Shown here: in pieces, positions 16,781 through 25,359 of the stretch
Layout of the letters: every line of letters starts with the position of its first letter
Position numbering within the stretch: the stretch's first letter is position 1
From: a virus
Direction: 5' to 3' (one strand)
Virus record (IMG/VR): IMGVR_UViG_3300028228_000447
Location: 1 to 34,378 of that record
DNA: 34,378 nucleotides
Notes under the pieces: generated by a model
What the model was told of the DNA's origin: nothing
Databases searched by the model: none
The model's input: only the letters and a program-made list of their open reading frames with translations
Position numbers and translations under genes: made by a program

Positions 16781-17827
16781 AATAATTTGTAATTTTGTAT
16801 TGCTTTAAATATTTCTAATACTACTTGTGGAACTATGGCATTTCCATAGCCTTTGATTGATTCATTTCTCCACTTTGAAAAGGTAATTCCGTCCAATCTG
16901 GAGGAAAGCCCATCATTTCCGCCACAAATCGGGGGTTGAGTTGGGAAGTTGAGCCAGTCTTGTAACCTACCGTCAGCGCTATACCTGGACCCTATTCTTT
17001 TTTTGTATTGGTTGTTTAGCTTTTCTTGGCTTTTGAAAGTGTCCTTGTAATCTCTGGCTGTTTGGCGTTGGTATCATTCCCGTAAACATCGCTGCATCCA
17101 AAATGCTGTTCGGTCTGTTCTCTCCCGCTTTTCGGCTCATCATTGTTTTCGCTCCCGTTGCTTTGAGTTTCTCCACTCGTTCTGGATGGTCCCGTTGTAC
17201 GCTCGTTGGCGTTGGGAACAGCCCCGAATACTTGACTTGGCTCAGCAGACTGCCGTACATCGTGCCGTTCTTGTAACCGTTCTTCTTTGCTCTTGCTCGC
17301 ATTGCATCTGGATGTTCGTCTGTCATTACAGCTGTCGGAGTAAGCAACAAACCAGACTCTATCTCTGCGGTGGGGAGCGTTTTTGGCGCAAGCTGGAAGT
17401 ATATACGATTGTACTTCGTACCCTTCATTTTCCAAGTCAGTTTGCACCTGGTCGAAGACCAATCCCCCTGACCAATTAACAATTCCGTGAACATTTTCGC
17501 CCACGACCCAACTTGGTTTAATTCTTTAATTGCCCTAAGCATGCTCGGCCAGAGATGTCGCTCGTCATCTTTCCCAAATCTTTTACCTGCGGTTGAGTAG
17601 GGTTGGCAGGGGAATCCCCCGGTAAGAACGTCAATTTTGTTTGCATATTTAGTGAAATCGGTTTTTGTTATGTCAGTAAATTGTTCAGCTTTAGGCCAAT
17701 AATAATGCAGTATTTTTTGGCAAAATGGGTTCCATTCGCAATGAAAAAGATTATCCCAACCCATTTTCTCAGATGCTAAGTCAAAGCCACCAATCCCGCT
17801 AAATAATGAGCCATGTGTTACGTTCAT
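16777..17827 (-). CDS. C5-cytosine DNA methyltransferase (frame slips)
   Basis: About 350 residues in three frame pieces. Motif I is THGSLFSGIGGFDLASEKMG, motif IV with the catalytic Cys is TGGFPCQPYSTAGKR. After a slip near 17510 the frame continues as VVGENVHGIVNWSGGLVFDQ (motif VI, ENV) and NAPHRRDRVWFVAYSD (motif VIII). After a second slip near 17025 the target-recognition part and motif X follow: RLDGITFSKWRNESIKGYGN and AIVPQVVLEIFKAI. The protein transfers a methyl group to C5 of cytosine, probably to protect phage DNA from host restriction. Start and stop overlap both neighbours as ATGA. A second frame, +1 to the methylase, stays open over 17030-17504 and looks protein-like (see findings). 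Confidence 0.9.
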
Positions 17828-19290
17828 AATTTAACCTTAAAATTTGTGTAGTCTTTAGCGCCTTGCAGTTGATGTTGCACCCAGCCCGATTTGTAGCCTT
17901 TCAATTTAGCGAATAGTTTTAAATCTTCTGGGTTTCTTTGTCGTAATATTCGAACTATAAAGCCCGTTTTATAATTTTTGTGGGCTTGTAGCTCGATAAG
18001 TTCGGGAACAGATAGCTCGGCTATTGGCTTATCTTTTACGTTTTTGAGCGTTTCAGAAAGTAAGAAAGTTTCGCCATTTATGGTGTCGTCTTTTGCTTTA
18101 ATTTGGAATTTATGAGCGCATTCTGGGCAAACTGAAATAGATGGAGCGAGTAGCATGTGGCATTTGGGGCACTCTTTAACGCCTTGAACCCCGTCGGATC
18201 GGTCGCTTGGCTGCGGTGGGTGCTTGAATAGCTTTTCCCAATCTCGCCTAGCTTCCCATAATAAATGTTTAATAGCGTTGTTACCTAAATCTACAATAGT
18301 AAATTTGCTTTTATTTGTTTCAGGGCTAAGGCGTGAGCCTCGTCCGCACATTTGCAGCCAAAGCGTTAGGGATGTCGTTGAACGGTGTACCATTATACAT
18401 TCAATAGCTGGGTGGTCGTAGCCCGTTGTGAGTATACCACAATTTACTAGAACTCCGTCGCTTGATTCGTGAAACTCTAATATATTAAGCTCATTTTGGT
18501 TGGGGTGCTGCTTAGAATGAACTAGAAAAGCGTTTGGGTTCAGCTCTTTTAAGCGTTCGTGTGTCTTTATTGTGTGATCTACGTTAACGCAAAAAACTAA
18601 GGTTTTTTACCTTGTGCATGTTTTTTGTAAGCTTGAATAAAGTCAGCTTTAGGCTTAGCTTGCTCTAGTTGTTGCAACTGTGAAGCGTCGGTGTATTCGC
18701 CCTGCCTCTTTTTAAGTTGACTTTCGTCGATTGAGCGGACTGCCCATGTTTCTGCGGGGTTTAAGTAGCCTAGTTCTATTAGGTCTGGCGTGTCTAGCTG
18801 AAAAGCTATGTCGTTATAGTAGTTATTTAACGGGTCTTTTTTTTTGTTGCTAGTGGTGTCGCTGTTGCACCTATATAGAGCGAATCGGGGAAAATCTCAA
18901 AGATTTTTTTAAATGAGCCAATATGGGCTTCGTCTATAATTATTAGCGTTGGCGGTGGTATAGATTTAGCGTTACGACGCTTAACTGTCTCGACCATACC
19001 GATTATGCAGCGTGAGTAAATCGGTTCTTTTAGCTTAGCTTTAGCTGTGTAAGAAAAAGGTTTTATATCTAGTCTGTGAATTGCCTCGAATGTTTGGTCG
19101 AATAGCTTCGAGCGGTTTGTGAGTATTAGCACTCGATTAAAAGCATCTTTTGCTAAGTGTCGCTGGACGATATTACTAAAACAGAAAGTTTTTCCAGCAC
19201 CGGTCGGGAGGCAAAAATAACCCGTTTTGTACGGGCTAATTTTTTTGCTATCAGGTTATTTATGTTTATTTGGTAGGGTCTGAGGTTCAT
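17824..19290 (-). CDS. SF2 DEAH helicase with zinc-binding segment (three frame slips)
   Basis: About 488 residues from MNLRPYQININNLIAKKLAR. Walker A is FCLPTGAGKTFCFSNIV, reached after a slip at 19213-19217. Then come VLILTNRSKLFDQTFE, motif II TLIIIDEAHIGSFKK, motif III YIGATATPLATK, a slip in T9 at 18837-18845, a slip near 18605, and TLVFCVNVDHTIKTHERL. Next is GVLVNCGILTTGYDHPAIEC and motif VI LWLQMCGRGSRLSPET. A four-Cys knuckle, CPKCHMLLAPSISVCPEC, lies near the C-terminus. This is an XPB/UvsW-like phage helicase probably used in replication or recombination. It starts 22 bases after the helicase-methylase stop. Confidence 0.88.
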
Positions 19291-19312
19291 TTTTTTTGGT
19301 TTTGTGTTAGGC

Positions 19313-21492
19313 TTATAAAAGAGAAAGTTGTGATCGTTCGTACATTGCTGAGTTTACATTGCTTACTGCTTGATTGAAGTAAGATTCTTTAAGCTCAATT
19401 CCATATCCTTTTCTATTCATTTTTATAGCTTGATAGATTTCACTACCAACACCTAGAAATGGAGAGAAAAACTACGTCGCCTTTTGTTAGTATAAAGATG
19501 TATAAGCCTTTCGATAACTTCAATTTGCAGCGGACATATATGCTTTTCATCTTCAATATCTCTAGCCATTCTAAAAAGATATAGTATCGCTTTGGTTTAT
19601 ATCCATCCAAACGGGCGATGCGTACTTTTGGCCATAAGTCTACGGGTATATCTTTTTGTGATACGGGCTCGCTTCTTTCTTCCGTCTTTTCTAAAGACTA
19701 AAACCATAATCAGGGAAGCCTACCCTGCTTTTAGTTGAGTCTTTTTTACTTGTTTATGCAATAGTCCTAAAGCTTTTGTCCGCTGCATTGCTACAACTGG
19801 ATCTTTCCAAATAGTTATACGGCAATGATATATAAAGCCTTTAGATTCAAATATCTTTATTAAATCTCCGCTAAAGTCTTTTAAACCTATATATCCGTCT
19901 TTTGATTTTTTAGTAGGAATATCCATACAATGTACGGCTATATTTCTACCTTGCTTTAATATTCTAAATAAATCTTCTACTAGATATTCGAAATGCTTAT
20001 AAAACTCTTCATGGGTTGATGAATTGCCCATGTCTTCAATATTATTAGAGTACGTATAAAGGTCAGCAAAAGGAGGACTAAAAACAGAGAATCCAACAGA
20101 CTCATCAGGAATAGCTTTAATTAGTTGAACGCTATCTCCTTTTTTTAATGTATAGTCGTCTGTTACAACTTCTTTATAGTCTTTATTTTTCTTTTATTAG
20201 TTCCTCTGGTTTAGCATTTATAAACTCAGTCATTTTTTCTTGCATAATAGTGAAAGCCTTTTCTTTTTTTCTAATTGATTTAATTACATTAGTCATTGTG
20301 TCTGTTGTAATAATATAAATATTTACTTCTTTAGTTTGCCCAAATCGATATGATCTTCTTACTGCTTGGTATAAAGATTCAAAACTAAAATCAACGGTTG
20401 CAAATATTTGGTTTCTGCAATGTTGCCAATTCATACCAAAGCCAGCTATTTTTGTTTTAGTAATTAATACTCTAAACTTGCCTTGCCCAAAACCAATTAA
20501 ATTAGCTTCTTTTTTTCCATTGAATCTGATCCTTTTACTTCTACTGAATCAGGGATAAGTTCAAGTAATTTTTTACCTTCTTCGTTGTGTTTTATCCATA
20601 TTACAAAAGGTTCATTTGTTTTATTTGCAATAGATGCAGTTTTTTGCAGCCTCTTATCCATTGTTCGTCTTACCTCAGCATTGAATCCAGTTGCTGAGAT
20701 AGCAATGTCATTAAAAAGCGATTCTCCTTTATTTTCTGTAATGATTTTTGATTCAAAATAATTTATATCGGGGAGTGTGTAAGCATCTCCGTTGAATCCT
20801 AAATCTTTAGGATTACTAATCATTATCGCCCATGAATTTATAAATTTAAAAAATTCATCTTTAGCGTGTTTTTTCAATCTCCAGTCGCCAGTATTTGAAG
20901 CGTCATGAATAAAATACATTGATAGCATTTCTAGTCTTGACATAATATCTAAAAACTCTGTATGATTCCCTAATTCAACATAATCATTAGGGCTAGGCGT
21001 TGCGGTGCAGGCTAATTTATAAGGTGTGAATTTGAATGATTCTATTATTTGTGTTTTTATTTTACCTATAAAGTTTTTTATTATAGATGATTCATCTAAA
21101 ACTATACCACTAAATAATTTAGTATTTATATTATTTAGCTGTTCATAATTAGTTATATAAATCCCTTTTTCTGTTTGATTTGTGTATTTCTGTACATTGA
21201 TACCAAATTTAACACCTTCATTAATCGTTTGTTTAGATACAGCTAAAGGAGCTAGTATGAGAACAAGTCTATTTGTGTGTGTTTGGACTTGTTCAGCCCA
21301 TGATAGTTGCATTAAAGTTTTACCAAGCCCCGTATTTGCAAATATAGCATATTTGCCTTTTTTAAGTGCTTGTTTAACTATTTTCTTTTGAAAATCAAAT
21401 AAGTTTGTATTTAATTGATTTTCATTTATGTCAAAGCCTGAATCGACTATTTTTTTAATTTTTGATTTTATAAAGTCGTTATAATCCATCAT
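19313..21492 (-). CDS. SNF2-type helicase fused to DNA methylase (several frame slips)
   Basis: About 726 residues. N-terminal SNF2-like helicase: LNTNLFDFQKKIVKQAL, Walker A FANTGLGKTLMQLSWAE, motif II GIVLDESSIIKN, motif III LACTATPSPNDYVELG. After a slip at 20512-20517 comes helicase motif V/VI SFESLYQAVRRSYRFGQTKE. The C-terminal part is an N4/N6 methylase: VFSPPFADLYTYSNN supplies the SPPF catalytic motif, IYHCRITIWKDPVVAMQRTK follows, and after several slips between 19440 and 19720 the S-adenosylmethionine motif VGSEIYQAIKMNRKGYGIEL closes the protein. Helicase-methylase fusions of this kind are common in phages and probably modify phage DNA. The region 19440-19720 has the densest errors in the window, so exact sequence there is unreliable. 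Confidence 0.88.
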
Positions 21493-21689
21493 TCAACTGC
21501 CCTAACTGTTAAGCTGCCTTTTGGCGATTCGTACAGCCCTTTCTGGTCTGCGTCGTGAGCGTATGCGTTACGGTGTTCTAAGTCGTATATTATGGCATTC
21601 GCTATGAATTTTGCGGCGTTATCATCGTCTGCGTATAGATATAAATCTACTTCTAAAATGTAGCGTTTGGGTAGTGGTACTTGGCTCAT
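21489..21689 (-). CDS. small unknown protein, 66 residues
   Basis: Starts MSQVPLPKRYILEVDLYLYA and contains the acidic DDDNAAKFIANAIIYDLEH. Soluble, alpha/beta-like. A strong ribosome site (AAAGGAGACGAAATG) precedes it. Its stop overlaps the helicase-methylase start as ATGA. Function unknown. Confidence 0.7.
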   Translation of the reverse strand: MSQVPLPKRYILEVDLYLYADDDNAAKFIANAIIYDLEHRNAYAHDADQKGLYESPKGSLTVRAVE

Positions 21690-21702
21690 TTCGTCTCCTT
21701 TA

Positions 21703-22116
21703 TTAAAATGGTAAGTCTTTTTCTGAAATATCGCTCTGTTTGCTCTGAGCTGGTGCGCTACTTTTAGCGGGTGCGTTAGAATCGCTTTTGCTACCTAGCA
21801 TTTTCATTTCATTAATGTTAATGCTTGTAGCGTATTTTTTGACGTTGTTTTTGTCTTCATATTCACGGGTTTCTATACGTCCTTCGATATAAACTAAGCT
21901 ACCTTTTCTCAAATATTGTTTGCATATTTCGCCTAGTTTTCCCCAAGATTGAATATTATGCCACTCGGTTTTTTCTTGTTGCTCGCCCGCTTTATTTTTA
22001 AACTTTTCGGACGTAGCGATACTGAAATTAGTTACGCTAGCGCCTCCGCTGAATGTTTTTATTTCAGGATCTTGACCAAGTCGGCCTATTAGTGTGGCTT
22101 TATTTAAGCTGCTCAT
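21703..22116 (-). CDS. ssb: single-stranded DNA-binding protein
   Basis: 137 residues. The OB-fold is complete: SLNKATLIGRLGQDPEIKTF at the start, TEWHNIQSWGKLGEICKQYL in the middle, KGSLVYIEGRIETREYEDKN after it. A Ser/Ala/Gln-rich linker leads to the acidic tip SEKDLPF, through which SSB recruits partner proteins. It covers ssDNA in replication and recombination. The start overlaps the previous stop as ATGA. Confidence 0.96.
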   Translation of the reverse strand: MSSLNKATLIGRLGQDPEIKTFSGGASVTNFSIATSEKFKNKAGEQQEKTEWHNIQSWGKLGEICKQYLRKGSLVYIEGRIETREYEDKNNVKKYATSININEMKMLGSKSDSNAPAKSSAPAQSKQSDISEKDLPF

Positions 22117-22403
22117 AGTTTTATTAAGTTAGTTAGTTCGTGTCTGTTAGAAGGTCTAGCCAGTAGTTTAGTAGAGTTTTCTAAGTTGGCTCTACCTGTA
22201 GCTAGTTGTTTTGTGTCGTTAAATATAGTAAAAATAATTGAATCAGTTGACTTTAATTTAGTAAAATTTTCAGTTGTTGCGAATGTCTCAAAATTGATTA
22301 GAATATAATCAGATAGACTAGGCTCTTTTTCATTTTCGTAGTCTATGCTAGATATTTTAGCGTAAGCTACATTAATATCTTTGTGCTTTATTGTTAGATT
22401 CAT
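22113..22403 (-). CDS. unknown protein, 96 residues
   Basis: An intact 96-residue soluble protein directly upstream of SSB and coupled to it by ATGA. It begins MNLTIKHKDINVAYAKISSI and is rich in beta-forming residues. No family is recognised. The position suggests a role in early DNA metabolism, but this is only contextual. Confidence 0.6.
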   Translation of the reverse strand: MNLTIKHKDINVAYAKISSIDYENEKEPSLSDYILINFETFATTENFTKLKSTDSIIFTIFNDTKQLATGRANLENSTKLLARPSNRHELTNLIKL

Positions 22404-22421
22404 GTTAGATCGGGTAGATTA

Positions 22422-22619
22422 TTATTCATTGATGGTGTCTCGATTAGCTTCAAAACATACGAGGCATTTTGCACTAAATTTGTGCGCTGGTTGACGATTT
22501 GTGTTAGCTTTGCTTTCAGCGCTTTTTAAATAGCGGTTTATTTCGCTTATCTCTTCGTCAGTTTCTGTAATCTCAGCTATTAGCTTTTGATACTTTTCAG
22601 CTAGAATTGCATTACTCAT
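22422..22619 (-). CDS. small coiled-coil protein, 65 residues
   Basis: From ATG 22619 (MSNAILAEKYQKLIAEITET) the first half is a coiled coil and the second half has a Cys pair (SAKCLVCFEANRD) that could bind a metal. This start overlaps the upstream stop as ATGA and is preferred over the in-frame ATG at 22631. Function unknown. Confidence 0.6.
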   Translation of the reverse strand: MSNAILAEKYQKLIAEITETDEEISEINRYLKSAESKANTNRQPAHKFSAKCLVCFEANRDTINE

Positions 22620-22983
22620 ACGCTCGTACATTTAATTTTGATTCCGTTTAAAGCTTCTTCGACTATTTCAAAAGCTCCTTTTGGGCAAATGTTTTTGCAT
22701 TTTTTCATAAGGCGTTCAATCTCTTCGGTTGTTTTGCATATTAGCATAACGTCACCAATAGCCATACCTAACATCAAATTAACGTGCTTATCAATCTTTT
22801 TATATCTATTTCTTGGCGTGTATTTATCTTCTCGACTAACAAAGTTTTTAGCAAGCGGTATTTTGAACGGATCAATTGAATTTGGATATTGATTTCTTAG
22901 CTCGCTTGCTGTTCTAAGTCCAAGAGGTCTGTATGAGTCTGTTTTTTCCCACTACCGCCATTTGAGTAATTTATGGGTTTCAT
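22616..22983 (-). CDS. unknown protein, about 122 residues (one frame slip)
   Basis: The frame starts MKPINYSNGGSGKK behind a good ribosome site (AAGGAGCCAAAAAATG), loses one base in the A6 run at 22942-22947 and continues SYRPLGLRTASELRNQYPNS. Later segments: YKKIDKHVNLMLGMAIGDVM and ERLMKKCKNICPKGAFEIVE. The stop overlaps the next ATG. The weak plus-strand frame over this interval has no ribosome site and is a shadow. No family recognised. Confidence 0.65.
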
Positions 22984-23018
22984 TTTTTGGCTCCTTCATT
23001 TCGATTAAAATTCTTTCT

Positions 23019-23111
23019 TTATTCTTCATCATGAATTAGGTTAGTGCCGCCCATTCCAAAGGTAGCCAGCGTGATTAGCATTAGTTGAAGTGCAAGGGAA
23101 TTTAGTTCCAT
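23019..23111 (-). CDS. very small protein, 30 residues
   Basis: The ATG overlaps the exonuclease stop as TAATG. The peptide is hydrophobic for its first 22 residues (MELNSLALQLMLITLATFGM) and then polar/acidic, suggesting a single short membrane segment. Evidence is the coupling and composition only. Confidence 0.45.
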   Translation of the reverse strand: MELNSLALQLMLITLATFGMGGTNLIHDEE

Positions 23112-23706
23112 TACATTAATTTTTTGAGTTGTTTAGCAAAGTTGCTAGCTGTTACTAGCATGAACTTAGCTCGATTTGCTAGTTCACCTATAAAATCTTC
23201 ATCTCTATTTACTCGCTCTATTTTAGTTTGTAAACATTCAGGGGCTTCAGGGTGATAGCTTACAAAGTCGCACCATTTACGATCTGTAATCCATAAACTG
23301 AATTGTATTTGTCCCATGTATATAGGAAGTTGCGCAAGGCTCAAAATATTATCTAAGTGATTGTGTGGCATAGGGCACTTTACTTCAATCATTCCGTCTG
23401 TCCCAACTAGCCCATCAGGTGTACAACCTGCATTTAATGTTTTGTGGTTAATCCAGATTTGAGCGCTGTGAACTTTCACTCATTGTCTGTAGTTCATATT
23501 CAGCGACTGCCAGCGGTTCGTTTTCAATTTCCCCACTTTACCGCAGGCATATTGCTTATATCGCTTGAAACGTCCCAGCCTACCATTCCAGCAGCGATTG
23601 CTTTCGCTTGCGTTAGAAATGTCTCACCGTATTCTATGCCTTTGCCACGCCCTTTTGTCATTACAGCTTTAGCCATAGATGCGCTAACATATCCTGATTT
23701 AGGCAT
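23111..23706 (-). CDS. YqaJ-type recombination exonuclease (two frame slips)
   Basis: About 198 residues of the YqaJ/lambda-exonuclease nuclease fold. N-terminal part MPKSGYVSASMAKAVMTKGR and NMPAVKWG; after a slip near 23530 the frame reads IENEPLAVAEYELQTMSE, and after another near 23475 VHSAQIWINHKTLNAGCTPD. The metal site is seen in CTPDGLVG (Asp) and MIEVKCPMPH (ExK), followed by LPIYMGQIQFSLWITDRKW. It would resect DNA ends for strand-annealing recombination with the upstream gene's product. Overlaps its upstream neighbour by eight bases. Confidence 0.85.
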
Positions 23707-24229
23707 TATCGATTACCTCGCCAGTTTTTGTTAATGTTTGCACTTGCTCAGCTGCCAAGATTTGATTTTCTTTGCTCATATCGTAGTGCTTTAGGATGTT
23801 TTCAATTGAAGTATTTCCTTCAGCTAGTGACTTTATCATCCCTTCCCACTTTTCATGAGTTGCGTTCATTTCTGGTTTAGTTAGTTTAGGCGCTTTAGTC
23901 CGCACCCTAACAGCTTGAACCGTATCGCCAAAAGCGTTCACTTCAGTAGTGAATAATTGAATAGCTACATTTTGCCAATCTTCTATATACTCTGACCCTG
24001 CAACTTTGCTTATTTGCTTTTGAGTTAGTCACGTTGCATATGAGCGGTTTGATATAGCTTTCATTAAACCGCACTACCATACAATCCTCAGCTTTGCCGC
24101 CTGATCCCGTGACTGATTCAACGCTTGCTGAATGAATCGTAGCAATTATTTCTTCATTTGGTTGGAACGCATAGGCTCCAATAAAGTCTGGGTTGTGTAG
24201 CTTTTTCCAATGTGTTTTTTCTCTTTCAT
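23699..24229 (-). CDS. conserved phage protein paired with the exonuclease (frame slips)
   Basis: About 177 residues in three pieces. Start MKEK, slip in the A-run near 24220, then THWKKLHNPDFIGAYAFQPN, EEIIATIHSASVESVTGSGG and YIKPLICNVTNSKA. After a slip near 24020 it continues ISKVAGSEYIEDWQNVAIQL. The sequence type is familiar from many phage genomes, usually next to exonuclease or SSB genes, and is annotated there as conserved hypothetical (recollection, not searched). A recombination role is plausible by location. The ATG overlaps the HTH gene stop as ATGA. Confidence 0.65.
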
Positions 24230-24381
24230 TTCAGTACTTCCTTGATTTTGTCGATTACGTTTGTGTTTTGGTCTTTTAGCCCTTTGTAAATCCATTGAGT
24301 AGAGCAACCCATTTTGCTAGCAAGGTCGGTAAATGTCCAACCTTTTATGATTAGGCTTATCTTTACATCTTGTTTAGTCAT
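24226..24381 (-). CDS. small helix-turn-helix protein, 51 residues
   Basis: Starts MTKQDVKISLIIKGWTFTDL. The segment WTFTDLASKMGCSTQWIYKG fits an XRE-like helix-turn-helix, with a further C-terminal helix VIDKIKEVLK. A ribosome site AAAAGGAAAAAATG precedes it. As the only DNA-binding regulator candidate near the early promoter, it may autoregulate the operon. Coupled by overlaps on both sides. Confidence 0.75.
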   Translation of the reverse strand: MTKQDVKISLIIKGWTFTDLASKMGCSTQWIYKGLKDQNTNVIDKIKEVLK

Positions 24382-24473
24382 TTTTTCCTTTTATTCTGTA
24401 TTTCTACCACAATCGCTATTATTACAATTTGTAATGCAATAGCTGCTGTGATTAGTTTTAGTACTTCTAGCAT
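24378..24473 (-). CDS. small membrane protein, 31 residues
   Basis: MLEVLKLITAAIALQIVIIA then IVVEIQNKRKK: one hydrophobic helix followed by a basic tail, the signature of a single-pass inner-membrane peptide with the tail in the cytoplasm. The stop overlaps the HTH start and the ATG overlaps the upstream stop, so the frame is probably real. Confidence 0.6.
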   Translation of the reverse strand: MLEVLKLITAAIALQIVIIAIVVEIQNKRKK

Positions 24474-24580
24474 GAGATGTAGTGCATTCCATTTAAGCTA
24501 GTTAGTATGCAGGTGATCCCCTGCAATTGCAGCGCATTGAATTTGTTATGCGCTTTCGTGTAGTTTGTGTAAGCTATCAT
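24467..24580 (-). CDS. first gene of the early operon, 37 residues
   Basis: A 37-codon frame (MIAYTNYTKAHNKFNALQLQ) beginning about 30 bases after the predicted early transcription start and overlapping the next gene. No ribosome site is obvious. It could be a leader peptide. Function unknown. Confidence 0.45.
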   Translation of the reverse strand: MIAYTNYTKAHNKFNALQLQGITCILTSLNGMHYISC

Positions 24581-24615
24581 GATTTAGTCTCGTTTGTGTT
24601 TGTTTGTGTTGAGTT

Positions 24616-24644
24616 AATATATATAGCTAGTTTGCAATAGTCAA
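24616..24644 (-). promoter_or_regulatory. early operon promoter, sigma-70-type
   Basis: Minus strand TTGACT (24639-24644), 17 bases, TATATT (24616-24621). Immediately downstream is a leader with two AACACAAAC copies. It lies between the late terminator and the first early gene. Confidence 0.82.
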
Positions 24645-24653
24645 GCGTGTACA

Positions 24654-24686
24654 TAAAAAAAGAGTAAGTTTTTTCAGAACTTACCC
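24654..24686 (-). terminator. late operon terminator
   Basis: Minus strand GTAAGTT-ctgaaaa-AACTTAC followed by TCTTTTTTT. A perfect 7-base stem ends transcription from the lysis cassette just before the early promoter. Confidence 0.85.
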
Positions 24687-24721
24687 TTTAACACAAACAT
24701 AGATAACTAACCCTATGTAAA

Positions 24722-25087
24722 CTAAATAAACTTGTTTAGCACGTTCCAGATCGAGAAAGCAGCGTTTGTTAAGTCTTTTGCCGTGCCATCTTTAAGCGTT
24801 AAAACTTGTACTATATGCAAGTTAAGCTGCTCCGTTTCTGTTTTATTTAATTCCTTTAATTCCTTTGCTACCAAGTTGATGCCAGTTAGTGCGCTCGGCA
24901 TTAGTCGAAGCGCTCCAATAAATTTAGCTGCTTCCGTCCAATGAAATTTCCCATCCGCCATTGCTAAGCGGAACGCATGGATTAAAGCAGCTATGAAGGT
25001 AATAAATTCTTTAGTTTCTTTAATGCCGTATTCATTTTTTACGACTTTAACGTCTTTCACATTATTTTGATTTGGCTTTACTTCCAT
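24722..25087 (-). CDS. unknown protein of the lysis region, about 121 residues
   Basis: I prefer ATG 25087 (MEVKPNQNNVKDVKVVKNEY) because AGGGGAAAAG stands in front of it; longer in-frame starts overlap the upstream gene. The body is helical and soluble (KEFITFIAALIHAFRLAMAD; GKFHWTEAAKFIGALRLMPS) with no true membrane span. It is the last gene before the terminator. I recall similar proteins near phage lysis genes, but no function is established here. Confidence 0.65.
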   Translation of the reverse strand: MEVKPNQNNVKDVKVVKNEYGIKETKEFITFIAALIHAFRLAMADGKFHWTEAAKFIGALRLMPSALTGINLVAKELKELNKTETEQLNLHIVQVLTLKDGTAKDLTNAAFSIWNVLNKFI

Positions 25088-25234
25088 CTTTTCCCCTAGT
25101 TTCATTTTTGGTATTATCTTCGCTCGCTGTATTCGTTGCATTTTCTTTGCTTAATTTGCGTTTTAACCCATTTTTAGTGCGTCGGGTACTACGCTTAATA
25201 TAGTGATTTTAATTAACTCTTTTAGTAAGCTCAT
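25062..25234 (-). CDS. small membrane-associated basic protein, 57 residues (one frame slip)
   Basis: Starts MSLLKELIKITILSVVPDAL, a hydrophobic or amphipathic helix. Adding one A to the run at 25171-25175 gives a lysine-rich tail (NGLKRKLSKENATNTASEDN and on to KDGSKAKSK). The repaired frame is exactly 58 codons with its stop. The ATG closely follows the upstream stop (TGAAATG). It may be a lysis accessory protein, by position. Confidence 0.5.
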
Positions 25235-25235
25235 T

Positions 25236-25346
25236 TCAATTGCTCTGAAGTTGAATCTCAATTAGTCGGTCTAGTTTACTTTCTATTCTATCTAGTCGCT
25301 GCTTATAAGCTTCAAATTCATTTCTTTTAATGTAATCAATCGGCAT
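25236..25346 (-). CDS. small coiled-coil protein, 36 residues
   Basis: MPIDYIKRNEFEAYKQRLDR then IESKLDRLIEIQLQSN: a regular heptad pattern over the whole length. It lies between two membrane peptides in the lysis cassette and may oligomerise or bind them. Evidence is composition and tight spacing. Confidence 0.5.
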   Translation of the reverse strand: MPIDYIKRNEFEAYKQRLDRIESKLDRLIEIQLQSN

Positions 25347-25359
25347 TGTTATAACTACT

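Noticed and set aside
17824-19290. Decayed prophage pseudogenes
   Set aside because: Breaks lie in homopolymers and all catalytic motifs survive on both sides, which fits sequencing error better than decay.
22638-22892. Plus-strand frame of 84 codons
   Set aside because: It is antisense to a repaired minus-strand gene (22616-22983) that has a good ribosome site and coupled ends.
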